64,000 nt of DNA from 21-14-0-10-47-8 sp966211795 (GCA_966211795.1 CBIHNW010000007.1:133138-197137); one strand, 5' to 3'. Shown: positions 51,994-60,584, counted from the first letter of the stretch. Notes: generated from the sequence alone by a model not told the origin. Program-made: numbers and translations.

Positions 51994-53037
51994 TTATCCC
52001 CCCTTGTCGATTTCGCGTGTCACTTGGATCGCGACCGTGCCGTGATGTATTCCGTAATAACCTTTAAATTTATTCACACCTTCAACCTGCACGTTGAATT
52101 CGCCGGTCGAGTCTTGATCGAGTGGAATCACATCTCCCACTTTCATGGTCATCAGGTCTCTCAACTTGATTTCCGTCTGCCCCAAGTCGACCTTGAGATT
52201 CAGATCCGTTTCCATCAATTGATCTTTAATGATCGTCGTCCAAAGTTTTTTATCCGTCTGATCGGATTCGACCTGAAAGCCGGAAGAAAGTTTTTGTTTG
52301 ATGGGCTCGATGGTCGAGTAAGGAATCACGATCGTGATCGTGCCGTTGGCGTTCTCAAGCTCGACGTCGAATGTGGAAGCGATCACCACGTCGGTTGGCG
52401 GTACGATACCAACGAACTGAGGATTGACCTCGGTCCGGACAAAGGCACAACCGATTTTTTCAACCGACGCCCACGCCGCTTCGAGATCATCAATTGCCAG
52501 ATCCACGACTTTTTTGACGATGGAAAGTTCGATCTGCGTAAAATCTTTTCCTTCGATCTTGGTGTAGGGACGATCGGCACCGCCGAAAAAGCTATCCACC
52601 AATGCGTAAGCCAGCTTGCTTTCGATCACGAACAACGCCGATCCCCGCAGGGTCGCAAACCGCAGAACGGTCATGCAAGTTGGCATTGGCAGTGTATTGA
52701 TGAACTCACCAAATTTTAAAAAGTCCGTGCTGGCCAATGTCAGCGACGCGATTTTTCTCAAAGCCGAAGACAACGAAACGCGAAAAGATCGCATGAATTT
52801 TTCGTAGATGACTTCGAGCTGTGGCAACCGACCACGGATGATACGGTCCTGACTGGTCAGATCATAAGTCACGACGACTTTATCTTCTTTAACGGCGCCT
52901 AATTTTTGCGGGCTCCCACCACTGGCACTGACGCTGCCACCACCGCCCCCGCTGGCGGATTCGGAACTGCCAACTTCGCCTTCGGAAACCGCGGCGAGGA
53001 GGGCATCCACTTCACTTTGTGATAAGACCTGATTCAT
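51994..53037 (-). CDS. fliM: Flagellar motor switch protein FliM
   Basis: A 347-residue C-ring protein that binds phospho-CheY. The N-terminal 'VLSQSEVDALLAA' is the CheY-P-binding peptide; a Gly/Ser-rich linker of about 30 residues (17-45) follows, longer than usual. The middle domain contains the 'GSALFVIESKLAYALVDSFFGG' block, and the C-terminal SpoA-like domain is in the last 80 residues. Its start lies 11 bases after the fliL stop. The call is secure. Confidence 0.97.
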   Translation of the reverse strand: MNQVLSQSEVDALLAAVSEGEVGSSESASGGGGGSVSASGGSPQKLGAVKEDKVVVTYDLTSQDRIIRGRLPQLEVIYEKFMRSFRVSLSSALRKIASLTLASTDFLKFGEFINTLPMPTCMTVLRFATLRGSALFVIESKLAYALVDSFFGGADRPYTKIEGKDFTQIELSIVKKVVDLAIDDLEAAWASVEKIGCAFVRTEVNPQFVGIVPPTDVVIASTFDVELENANGTITIVIPYSTIEPIKQKLSSGFQVESDQTDKKLWTTIIKDQLMETDLNLKVDLGQTEIKLRDLMTMKVGDVIPLDQDSTGEFNVQVEGVNKFKGYYGIHHGTVAIQVTREIDKGG

Positions 53038-53048
53038 CGGTCGGCCCC

Positions 53049-53594
53049 TTAGTTATAGATAAATTCGGTGAAGTAAACGTTGAGGATCTTTCCCTTGGTC
53101 AAAAACGCGTTCAGCGTGTCTTTGATTTCGTTTTTGACTCCGTCTTTACCTTCGCGGGTCGAGACTTCGTCATACGTTTTGCTGGAAAGAATGATGATGA
53201 TGATGTCGCGGATCTGCGCTTTACGCTTATCGATTTCGATCTGCACTTGATCGCCCTGCAGCTCCATTTCCATATTCACTTTGGCGATACGGCGGCCTTT
53301 TGAGCCTGAAAGGTTCACGATGAAGGTTTCGAGCGGAACGACTTTGCCGATAAAAGCTTTCTCTTCGTGCGCTTCTTTTTCCTGCGCTTCGTGTTCGCCC
53401 TTGATCACGTGCTCGATTTTGGGTTCGGCGGCTTCCTTCTGTTTCCCTTTGAAAAGCATGAAACCGACACCGGCAACCACCAACATGTTGATCACGGCTA
53501 GCGCGATCAAAAGAATCGGCGACTTGCCACCACCCGTACTTTGGGCCGGTGCCGCCGCTGCCGCTGCGTCTTTCGCTGCATTATCTTCAGCCAC
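53049..53594 (-). CDS. fliL: Flagellar basal-body-associated protein FliL
   Basis: A 181-residue stator-associated protein. An Ala-rich cytoplasmic arm (1-25), one transmembrane helix (about 26-48) and a periplasmic FliL domain ('FIVNLSGSKGRRIAKVNMEME', 'IEIDKRKAQIRDIIIIILSSKTYDEVSTREG') are seen; the closing 'VYFTEFIYN' matches the family end. It starts at GTG 53594 after AAGGAGGG. It is the first gene of the operon and follows a canonical sigma-54 promoter at 53672-53688, leaving a leader of roughly 70 bases. Confidence 0.94.
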   Translation of the reverse strand: MAEDNAAKDAAAAAAPAQSTGGGKSPILLIALAVINMLVVAGVGFMLFKGKQKEAAEPKIEHVIKGEHEAQEKEAHEEKAFIGKVVPLETFIVNLSGSKGRRIAKVNMEMELQGDQVQIEIDKRKAQIRDIIIIILSSKTYDEVSTREGKDGVKNEIKDTLNAFLTKGKILNVYFTEFIYN

Positions 53595-53671
53595 TTCATC
53601 CCTCCTTGGATCAAAGCAGTCCGAACTGGGCCATCCAAAAAATGGCGTGAGTTCTTCTCACCGAAATACAA

Positions 53672-53688
53672 AGCAACTGAAGTGCCAA
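53672..53688 (-). promoter_or_regulatory. Sigma-54 promoter of the flagellar operon
   Basis: On the minus strand TTGGCAC is followed by TTCAG and TTGCT. The -24 GG and -12 GC are separated by 10 bases, the exact sigma-54 geometry. It lies about 78 bases upstream of the fliL GTG, with AAGGAGG between. RpoN control is common for flagellar genes in polar-flagellate bacteria. Confidence 0.85.
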
Positions 53689-53951
53689 CAAGACCTAGGC
53701 AGAGAGCGCAGATTGGAATCTATTGAGGTGCAAATGAAGCGAATGAATGCGAAAGACGGCAAGAGGTCCGAGGAAAAATTTGACTCTAGACCGGGGGGTT
53801 CTCGTCAGCATTTTGACGGCAAATTTTGCCGAGACCAAGGTTGAGTCCAGGCGCGAGGCTTTCTCGCACCGTCTGGAATCTTCAAAGAAGAACTTGGAAG
53901 AGTTTCGAGACCAGATGGCCAGAGCAATGAACCAGACAAATTTCTCAGTGC

Positions 53952-54041
53952 CTCTCATCCACGATCTTGACCGTCGGTACGGAGCAATATCTTGGCTTCA
54001 AGATAACATGTCATACCAACGGTCAAGATCGTGGATGAGAG
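53952..54041. repeat. Perfect 23-bp inverted repeat (long hairpin)
   Basis: Arms 53952-53974 and 54019-54041 are exactly complementary; the 44-base centre contains a further GGTA/TACC pairing next to the arms and a TATCTT/AAGATA hairpin at its middle. There is no T-run after it, so it is not a standard terminator. It could be a structured RNA, a cruciform or a small element. Confidence 0.8.
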
Positions 54042-54157
54042 CCTATTTCAAGGGCGTTTCGACGATCGCTTGAACTGGCGGACTCAGTTCGCGCTCTTGT
54101 CCGGAATCGCCTTGGATTCAACGGAAATTTATCGAGCTTAGCACCATCGGCAGAGCC

Positions 54158-55489
54158 TTACTTTAAAATCGGTTGCAGAACGCTGAGATTTCCGTCGATT
54201 TTCACCGAAGTGGGCAGATCCAAAATGCTCATCACCATCGGATAAACGTTAACGTTATCGAACGCCGGAATCACCAAGCCCTGCTTAAACATCGGTCCGC
54301 TGGCGATAAATAATCCCTGCAGTTCCGGAGTGTTCGCCACGTCCCAGCCATGAGTCGCTTTATTCGAAGAGCCCACATTGCCATTTTCAAAGTCGCGTTT
54401 GTAACCGATGTACGCGCCCGGTTCGCCGACCACGATGAGATCTCCGCGACGGTCCACATCATCCAATTGCCATTGTGGCGGTAGATCTTTGGCTTTGTAA
54501 ATTTTGAATTTGCCTGGCGTCTTTGCTTCCAGAACTTTCACTTCTTGAAAGGCGGTTTCAATCTGCGCGGGATCGTCCGAGTAGAAATAAGTCAATGCGC
54601 CCCGGCCACTGTCTTTCATTTTCATCAATGTGGTGGCCGCGCTCAGATCAACAGTTTCGGTGATCATTTTCATTCCGTGATCTGATACCGCTACGACTTG
54701 CACTGCTTGGCCGCTATTGTCGATAAACGTTTTCAAGCGTCCCAATTCTTTGTCGATATCGAGCACCGCTTTTTTGGTTTCATCGGCATCGGGCCCGTAG
54801 CGATGTCCCATCGTATCCACATCCGAAAAATAAAGACTGATAAAGTGCGGTTTGCGCTCTTCCGGCAGAGACAACCATTCCATCACCCAGTCCACTCGCT
54901 GCGCGTTCGAAACTTTTTCGTCGTATGGTTTCAAGTAAGTCGGATCCACACCGCCAATTTTTGATTCCGAGCCAACCCAGAAACAAGTGGCCGCGAGCAT
55001 TCCATTTTTTTCCGCCGCCGTCCAAATCGGTTCGCCCCGATACCAGCTGCCATCATTCACCGCGGTTTTATCCGCCATGGTGTAACCTTGCTTGCGAGCT
55101 TCATCGTAAAACGCATTGCCGACGATGCCGTGATGACCAGGGCGAAGACCGGTGATCAAAGAAATGTGATTGGGAAAAGTCAAAGTCGGAAAGCTTGGAA
55201 TGATGCCTTTAGCGCGCACGCCTTCTTTCGCCCACGCCAACAGTGTCGGTGGTTGGTATTTTTCGAGATAGTCATAGCGAAATCCATCAATCGAAATCAT
55301 GACGACGATCGGTTTGACCAACGTGCGCAGAGCATTCTTTCGCGCGGGTTGCGCTGCCGGTGTCGGAGCCTGTGTCTGAGCCGGTGTCGATGCGGACGAA
55401 CTGCCGTTGTCATGACCCGTTTGGCAAGAGACGCTGAAGACCGTGATGAGCAATAAAGATAAAACCGAATTGGAAAATTTCGAAAACAT
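54158..55489 (-). CDS. NPP-type nucleotide pyrophosphatase/phosphodiesterase lipoprotein
   Basis: A 443-residue alkaline-phosphatase-superfamily protein. The signal peptide ends in 'FSVSC', so Cys22 is probably lipidated; a Pro/Ala/Thr tether (25-58) follows. The catalytic domain has the metal-binding 'VMISIDGFRYDYL' (D68), the nucleophile Thr104 in 'FPTLTFPNH', 'YFSDVDTMGHRYGPD' and 'VAVSDHGMK' with Asp and His ligands, and a late His in 'NKATHGWDV'. This is the full ectonucleotide pyrophosphatase/phosphodiesterase layout. It probably hydrolyses extracellular nucleotides or phosphodiesters at the membrane. It is a single gene. Confidence 0.9.
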   Translation of the reverse strand: MFSKFSNSVLSLLLITVFSVSCQTGHDNGSSSASTPAQTQAPTPAAQPARKNALRTLVKPIVVMISIDGFRYDYLEKYQPPTLLAWAKEGVRAKGIIPSFPTLTFPNHISLITGLRPGHHGIVGNAFYDEARKQGYTMADKTAVNDGSWYRGEPIWTAAEKNGMLAATCFWVGSESKIGGVDPTYLKPYDEKVSNAQRVDWVMEWLSLPEERKPHFISLYFSDVDTMGHRYGPDADETKKAVLDIDKELGRLKTFIDNSGQAVQVVAVSDHGMKMITETVDLSAATTLMKMKDSGRGALTYFYSDDPAQIETAFQEVKVLEAKTPGKFKIYKAKDLPPQWQLDDVDRRGDLIVVGEPGAYIGYKRDFENGNVGSSNKATHGWDVANTPELQGLFIASGPMFKQGLVIPAFDNVNVYPMVMSILDLPTSVKIDGNLSVLQPILK

Positions 55490-55619
55490 GATGGACCCCC
55501 TTCAATATTGCTATCGACGAAGGTCGAGACAAGCAAGCATCTTCCTTGCTCTGTGCACAGTTCCGAAAAAGACCGGACATTTCAATTTCTCAAGACTTAA
55601 CGCGGGAAACGAAAACCGA

Positions 55620-56486
55620 TCAGTCGGTCTCTGGACTGAGAGAGTTGGCGAAACTCTTGACCAATTCCTGACTCAGTTTTCCGTTGGTGGCGATGATCGA
55701 ATTTTTATAAGGAGTGTAAGCGTCTCCGCGGTACGTGCAAACGCGACCGCCCGCTTCTTCGACCAATAAAATTCCGGCAGCCGAATCCCAAGGCTTCAAA
55801 CCCTTTTCCCAAAAACCGTCGAACACGCCGCGCGCCACTTGGGCGAGATCGTAAGCCGCGGCACCGGGGCGACGCACGCCCCGACACCGGCGAACGATGT
55901 CAGTGAAAACGCGAAGCTGCTCTTGCAACTGCGGTTCATTCTCGCCGAAAAATCCGGTCGCCAATAACGAGTCTTTGATGCTGTCGGTGGCACTGACCTG
56001 CATGCGACGACCGTTGATGAAAGATCCGTGTCCACGAATCGCCGAATAAACTTCACCCAAAATCGGCACGTCGATCACCGCGACTTGGATGCGACCCTCG
56101 TACTCGTAACCGATGCTCACGCAGAAGATGGGAAAGCGATGAACATAGTTGGTCGTGCCATCCAAAGGATCGACGATCCAACGACCTTTGCCTTTTGCAA
56201 GCGGCGAGATCTTTGTCGAGTCCAGCGTCGATTCTTCGCCGACAAATTCATCGTTGGGAAAATGTTTCCGCAAATATTCGAAGATCGCTTTCTCGGATTC
56301 TTTGTCGGCTTCGCTGACCAAGCCCGCTTGAAACTTCTCTTCGACATGCTCCAACCGACCAAAGTAGTGCATCAGGACGTCTCGCCCCAACCGTGCGGCT
56401 TTCAGGGCTTTATATAGCACCGCTTCCCAGTTCGCCGGGAAGGCTGGATCTTTTTGGCTTTTTTCCACGTCAGATTGATGACACAT
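55620..56486 (-). CDS. Inositol monophosphatase-family phosphatase (SuhB-like)
   Basis: A 288-residue Mg2+- and Li+-sensitive phosphatase-fold protein. Motif A is 'WIVDPLDGTTNYVHRFP' and motif B is 'KPWDSAAGILLVEEAGG'; the upstream 'VSEADKESEKAIFEYL' and 'FVGEES' supply the other metal ligands. All catalytic residues appear intact. It should dephosphorylate inositol-1-phosphate or a related substrate such as NADP or PAP; SuhB is also a transcription factor of rRNA operons in some bacteria. The start at 56486 is chosen as the only ATG before the conserved region; a later start is possible. Confidence 0.92.
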   Translation of the reverse strand: MCHQSDVEKSQKDPAFPANWEAVLYKALKAARLGRDVLMHYFGRLEHVEEKFQAGLVSEADKESEKAIFEYLRKHFPNDEFVGEESTLDSTKISPLAKGKGRWIVDPLDGTTNYVHRFPIFCVSIGYEYEGRIQVAVIDVPILGEVYSAIRGHGSFINGRRMQVSATDSIKDSLLATGFFGENEPQLQEQLRVFTDIVRRCRGVRRPGAAAYDLAQVARGVFDGFWEKGLKPWDSAAGILLVEEAGGRVCTYRGDAYTPYKNSIIATNGKLSQELVKSFANSLSPETD

Positions 56487-56533
56487 TGACCAGGATTGTT
56501 GGCCGAAGATACCATGAAATCAAGGGGGATTTT

Positions 56534-57397
56534 ATGGGTGTAGAACGATACGGATCCAAGACGGATGTGGTCGTTAAGTTGGTTTTGGTTTTTTTCATCG
56601 CACTGCTTTCTTTTTCCGTTGGAACCTTCGTCGGCAAGAAGTTCAGTGATAATCAGCACAAGATGGCACAGCTGGAGCCTGATCAAAAATCCTCTGGCGA
56701 AGCTCATGGCACCGAAGGCGGCGAAGAATCTCGCGGCATCGCTTCGGTTCCTCCTGAAGCCGGCTCGGTGAAACCAGAAAAAGCTTTAACGGATGACGAG
56801 ATTGCAAAATTGGCAGAAGAGTTCGTGACGGACGATGCGAAGCCTTCAGAGCCAGGCAAAATGAACGACAAGCACATGGAAGAGCACACGCAAGCAAAAG
56901 CGGAACACGGCGAAACGGCCGCGGCAACGGCTCCTGCTCCTGCGGGACATTCGCCAGCCTCGACAACCGAAGCCCCTGCGCATCAACCGGCTCCTGCCGC
57001 TCATGGCGCCCCTGCAGGCGAAGCAGCACATGAAGTGTTGAAGCCCGCGGCCCGCATGGCAGAAGGTCATTCGGCCGTTGTTGAAAATCCGGCGGTGACT
57101 CCTTCACGCATCCCTGCCGCTTTGCCAAAGGAAATTGCTTCCAGCGCGATCGGCAAATTCACTGTTCAGGTCGGATCTTTCAAAACAGAAAAAGAAGCGC
57201 AAACCGTTTCGGCTGATTTGAAAAGCAAAGGCTTCAGCTCTTTCTACGTCTCTGCCAAGGTCAAAGGCGAAACTCGCTACCGTGTGAGCGTCGGTTTGTT
57301 TACGACTGCGGCCGAAGCTGACAAGTATAAGAAAGATCTTTTGGCGCGAGCTAAAATTTCGGATGCATTGGTGACCAAGATCACGTCCGCGGACTGA
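56534..57397 (+). CDS. SPOR-domain membrane protein
   Basis: A 287-residue single-pass protein. The ATG at 56534 follows GGGGG. A helix (about 15-36, 'LVLVFFIALLSFSVGTFVG') anchors it with the N-terminus inside. Residues 45-200 are a low-complexity Ala/Pro/Glu/His linker. The C-terminal SPOR domain (about 208-285, 'FTVQVGSFKTEKEAQTVSADLKSKGFSSFYV', 'YRVSVGLFTTAAEADKY') binds glycan strands lacking stem peptides at division septa. It resembles FtsN/DedD-type proteins and probably acts in septation. It is divergent from the inositol phosphatase gene and ends at a strong terminator. Confidence 0.92.
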   Translation: MGVERYGSKTDVVVKLVLVFFIALLSFSVGTFVGKKFSDNQHKMAQLEPDQKSSGEAHGTEGGEESRGIASVPPEAGSVKPEKALTDDEIAKLAEEFVTDDAKPSEPGKMNDKHMEEHTQAKAEHGETAAATAPAPAGHSPASTTEAPAHQPAPAAHGAPAGEAAHEVLKPAARMAEGHSAVVENPAVTPSRIPAALPKEIASSAIGKFTVQVGSFKTEKEAQTVSADLKSKGFSSFYVSAKVKGETRYRVSVGLFTTAAEADKYKKDLLARAKISDALVTKITSAD

Positions 57398-57430
57398 TCT
57401 CAATTTGCGACATTTCTGAAAACTGACACA

Positions 57431-57462
57431 AACGGCAACGCGAAATCGTTGCCGTTTTTTTT
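57431..57462 (+). terminator. Rho-independent terminator
   Basis: A 10-bp stem (57431-57440 with 57447-57456), a six-base loop and a run of eight T follow the SPOR gene by about 35 bases. Confidence 0.9.
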
Positions 57463-57699
57463 GATAAAACTTGCCTCATTTTCATACGACGATTTTTTAT
57501 TCTCGGCTAAAAGATAACACCCACCTTCTCAAACGCTTCAATCCCTTAGCCGAAACTCAATTCTTTGTGTTTTCCTAACTTAAAAGTTCGACACTTTAGA
57601 ACGAACATCCGCTGTCCTCTCGTTTTTAGGCAGTCGGCAGTTTGCGGCGCAAAGTTTGCTGTAACTAACAATAACCTTAATCTATTGCGGAGGTGCGCT

Positions 57700-58161
57700 C
57701 TGGATTCATCTGCACGTAAATTGCCACCCGATGTCCTGACTTTGACATTAGAGGATTCCATTTTTGATAAGCCCTCGGTGCCGATCAATTTTGACGAGTT
57801 GCGACTGCAATACAAGGACAACAAACCACCAGGCCGACGAATTGCACCCCGCTTTGAAGTCACCATGGAAGTCATTATTTTGACTCACAATCGGTCCTTT
57901 CGAACCACCAGTATCAACGTTTCCCTTTCTGGCGCGCTCCTCAAAGACGCTCTGCCAGCAGAATTTATGAGCTGCCCTGCTTTGGAAATCATCTTGATCC
58001 AAACCGACCGACAACAAAAAAGTCGCCTTCTCTTTCGCGGCAAAGCCGTTGGTGGACCGCTCAGCAGCGCCCGTATCACCTTTATCGAAGTGACCGGCAA
58101 TTCTCAGACCGAATTGCAACGCTGCTTCGCCAACCTTGAGCCACTGCCCGTGACTTATTGA
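57700..58161 (+). CDS. PilZ-domain protein, probable CTG start
   Basis: A 153-residue cytoplasmic protein with a PilZ domain, the cyclic-di-GMP binding module. The signatures 'GRRIAPRFEV' (R-x4-R type) and 'NVSLSGALL' (N/D-x-S-x-x-G) are present, so binding is plausible. No ATG lies near the domain; a good AGG site (GCGGAGG, 57687-57693) is followed after six bases by CTG at 57700. The frame remains open to 57565 with ordinary residues, so a TTG at 57685 or an earlier start cannot be excluded. About 300 bases upstream carry a terminator and no other gene. The role may be motility or adhesion control. Confidence 0.72.
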   Translation: MDSSARKLPPDVLTLTLEDSIFDKPSVPINFDELRLQYKDNKPPGRRIAPRFEVTMEVIILTHNRSFRTTSINVSLSGALLKDALPAEFMSCPALEIILIQTDRQQKSRLLFRGKAVGGPLSSARITFIEVTGNSQTELQRCFANLEPLPVTY

Positions 58162-58192
58162 CGTCGGCTGCGCATGAGCCGAAAATCTCGTC

Positions 58193-58717
58193 ATGAAATT
58201 TTTAGCGATCTCCGGAAGCCTGCGGGCTCAGTCCACAAATCGGTCCTTGCTCTTAGCCCTTCAACAGCACGCGCCAGCAGATTTGGAATTTGAAATCTAT
58301 CCAGATCTTTCGGCTCTTCCCTTTTTCAATCCGGATCACGACACCGAGACGCCGCCCGAATCTGTGCGGCAGTTTCGTCATGCTTTGAAACTTGCGCAAG
58401 TGATCGTGATTTCGACGCCGGAATACGCTCATGGCATCCCCGGGGTCCTCAAGAATGCTCTGGATTGGTTAGTGCGGGATCCAGACTTTGCCGGGAAACG
58501 GATCGGCCTGATTTACGGATCTGCCACCGAAGGCAGTCACGCGCACCAATCCCTAATGGAAATATTAAAGACCATGTCGGCCATCGTGCCTGACAATGGG
58601 ATCCTCAGTGTTCCTTCGGTGCGGACGAAGATCGATTCGTCAGGACAAGTCCGAGACTCAAAGCTGAGACAGGATTTGCAATCGATGCTGCAAAATTTAA
58701 TCAAGGCGGCGGTGTAA
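58193..58717 (+). CDS. NAD(P)H-dependent FMN reductase-type flavoprotein
   Basis: A 174-residue flavodoxin-fold oxidoreductase of the NADPH-dependent FMN reductase family. The N-terminal 'ISGSLRAQSTNRSLLLAL' phosphate-binding loop, 'VISTPEYAHGIPGVLKNALDWL' and 'LIYGSATEGS' are typical; the 'P-E-Y' motif contacts FMN. It probably reduces FMN, quinones or azo/chromate compounds. It is a lone gene, 31 bases after the PilZ gene, and convergent with the secreted protein at 58720 with only 2 bases between stops. Confidence 0.92.
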   Translation: MKFLAISGSLRAQSTNRSLLLALQQHAPADLEFEIYPDLSALPFFNPDHDTETPPESVRQFRHALKLAQVIVISTPEYAHGIPGVLKNALDWLVRDPDFAGKRIGLIYGSATEGSHAHQSLMEILKTMSAIVPDNGILSVPSVRTKIDSSGQVRDSKLRQDLQSMLQNLIKAAV

Positions 58718-58719
58718 AA

Positions 58720-59454
58720 TCACTGCACTTGCAGACAGCCAGCGGTTTTCATTTCTTCGAGCAGTGCCTTCATGTGTTGATAAAAATCCGGACCATTGCC
58801 AATCATGATTGGCATCGGTTTCAGATCCGTGAAAAATTCGACCGCCATGCGCCGCCCCCGCAGAGCAAGATTCGACATCTGCGCTAGATCCCCGTCATTC
58901 ATTTCTTGAATGTGCCCCACGCCCTTGGCGTAAATGATTTTTTCTCTTTCAAATTCTTTTGGCCCTAAGGGGCTCAGGCGGTTTTGGTCAAAGACGCAGG
59001 TCTTCTCACTGCGCTTGCATTCATTTTCGGCGCAAGAAATTTTCTCTCGGTACAAGGGATAAAACTCGTCGCGAAAATTTAAATGCATGATCTCGTAAAG
59101 CTCACCGTTTTTCTTTTCAAACACGACCGGGGTCCGTTGGCTGCCGCTAAAAACGCGCGCGACGAACTTGTCACCACGAAATAACGAAGCTTCGTATTGG
59201 TAGAGAAACTTGCCTTTCAAGGCGCCGTTTTCCATGCTTTCGGGGCTTACGCAGATCAGGATTTTCTCTCCCGTGGCGAGCGAATAGGTCTTGTACGGGA
59301 CACTTTCCGGACCCAGATTGGAAAGTCCCGGCGGACAGGCCAAGACGATTTTTGCGGGAGCGGATTTTCGTTTTTTCTTCTTCGCCCAGGTCGTTTCGCT
59401 GACGGCGAGCAACAAGCAGATCGAGAGAAGGAAGGACATGGTTCGATTGAGCAT
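58720..59454 (-). CDS. Secreted protein of unknown function
   Basis: A 244-residue protein with a signal peptide (about 1-24, 'LLSICLLLAVSETTWA' then KKKKRK). The mature protein starts with a Lys-rich stretch, and it has six Cys ('LACPPG', 'LICVSPE', 'ISCAENECKRSEKTCVFD' among them). A beta-rich domain seems likely ('KFLYQYEASLFRGDKFVARVFSG'). No family is recognised. Its start is about 100 bases from the exbB gene on the other strand, so the two have divergent promoters. Confidence 0.74.
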   Translation of the reverse strand: MLNRTMSFLLSICLLLAVSETTWAKKKKRKSAPAKIVLACPPGLSNLGPESVPYKTYSLATGEKILICVSPESMENGALKGKFLYQYEASLFRGDKFVARVFSGSQRTPVVFEKKNGELYEIMHLNFRDEFYPLYREKISCAENECKRSEKTCVFDQNRLSPLGPKEFEREKIIYAKGVGHIQEMNDGDLAQMSNLALRGRRMAVEFFTDLKPMPIMIGNGPDFYQHMKALLEEMKTAGCLQVQ

Positions 59455-59555
59455 AAAAGAACATTAGCATCACGATTTTCCTTTGCCTACGCCAAATCGA
59501 CGAACAGCGCACTAAGGCTTGCACTCTCGGTCCAGGCTTGGTCAAATCCCAGACC

Positions 59556-60155
59556 ATGAATGCATTGATACTTCTGACGGACATTGTGGAAAAGTTTATT
59601 TTGCTTTCTCTTTTCGGACTTTCGATCTGGTCTTTATCGATCATCCTGGATCGAAAGCGTGTCCTGAACGTGGAACGAAATGAAAAATTATTTCTCGATC
59701 TGAAAAGCGATCTGGAAAATAACAAGCTGGAATCTTTTAAAGAAAAGCTGGGACAGAACCCGGGCTTTCTTTCCGGTTCGCTCGGAGCCGCGCTTCGCCA
59801 CCCGACTTCGACCGAAAGCATGGACCGGGCTGTCTCTAGCTTCGTGAAAAATGATCGCCTGCGACTGGAAAAAGGTCTCTCGGTGCTGGCCACCCTGGGC
59901 GCCAATGCTCCTTTCATCGGGCTCTTTGGCACCGTGCTCGGAATCATTCGGGCCTTTGCCTATTTGGGATCTCAATCGGGCTCCAGCGCCGTGATGTCGG
60001 GTGTCTCACAAGCCTTGTACGCAACGGCTTTTGGTTTGTTCGTCGCGATACCGGCGGTGATCTCTTTTAATATTTACTCTAAAAAAGTCCGCGATCTTCT
60101 CAGCTGGACCGAATCTTTGCGCGATCTGCTGATTGCGCAAAAACAATCGAGGTAG
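59556..60155 (+). CDS. exbB: ExbB/TolQ-family proton channel of a TonB system
   Basis: A 199-residue ExbB-type inner-membrane protein. Helix 1 lies at about 11-31, and the paired channel helices are near 115-140 ('LATLGANAPFIGLFGTVLGIIRAF') and 155-185 ('SQALYATAFGLFVAIPAVISFN'), as in the family. It is first in an exbB-exbD-tonB-receptor-lipoprotein operon, so it supplies the proton-driven energy for that receptor. I use the ATG at 59556; a TTG six codons upstream is possible. Compared with the other ExbB in the window (3426-4055) it is shorter and clearly diverged. Confidence 0.92.
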   Translation: MNALILLTDIVEKFILLSLFGLSIWSLSIILDRKRVLNVERNEKLFLDLKSDLENNKLESFKEKLGQNPGFLSGSLGAALRHPTSTESMDRAVSSFVKNDRLRLEKGLSVLATLGANAPFIGLFGTVLGIIRAFAYLGSQSGSSAVMSGVSQALYATAFGLFVAIPAVISFNIYSKKVRDLLSWTESLRDLLIAQKQSR

Positions 60156-60158
60156 GCT

Positions 60159-60584
60159 TTGGCTGGCTTGGACTCTTCGTCATCGGATGATTCGGGACTG
60201 ATGTCTTCGATCAACATCACGCCCTTTGTGGACGTGGTGCTGGTTTTACTCGTGATCTTTATGGTGACCGCACCGATGCTGATCAAAGATATTCTCGAGC
60301 TGAACTTGCCGAAGACGGTCTCCGGTGACGGTCAGGTGGTTGAAACTTTGGGGATCGCCATCAATCGCGATGGAAATATTTTGTTGAACGGTCAGATCAC
60401 CGATGACTCGGGTCTGCAAGCGGCCGCACGTGCCGCATTGGCGAAGAATCCTGAATCGCAAGCCATTCTCAGCGCCGACAAAGATGTCGTCTACGGTCGT
60501 GTCGTGAAGGTCATCGATCTTTTGAAAACTTCGGGCCTGAATAAATTCGCCGTGCAGATTGAAAGAGAAGACAAGGCGCCATGA
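60159..60584 (+). CDS. exbD: ExbD of a TonB system
   Basis: A 141-residue ExbD. The N-terminus is cytoplasmic ('GLDSSSSDDSGLMSSINITPF'), followed by the transmembrane helix with its conserved Asp in 'PFVDVVLVLLVIFMVTAPM' and a periplasmic domain closing 'VIDLLKTSGLNKFAVQIERE'. The start is a TTG after GAGGTAGG, three bases past the exbB stop. Its stop overlaps the tonB start by 4 bases. Together the genes form one energy-transducing complex. Confidence 0.93.
   Translation: MAGLDSSSSDDSGLMSSINITPFVDVVLVLLVIFMVTAPMLIKDILELNLPKTVSGDGQVVETLGIAINRDGNILLNGQITDDSGLQAAARAALAKNPESQAILSADKDVVYGRVVKVIDLLKTSGLNKFAVQIEREDKAP

Larger units (their letters stand above)
53595..54157. other. 563-base region between fliL and the NPP gene; no convincing gene
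   Basis: It holds the sigma-54 promoter, a CGGCAA/TTGCCG hairpin near 53817-53831 and the large inverted repeat at 53952-54041. A plus-strand frame of 108 codons (53747-54073) is open but has no good ribosome-binding site or domain, and its end is occupied by the inverted repeat, so I do not call it a gene. A remnant of a decayed gene is possible. Confidence 0.6.
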
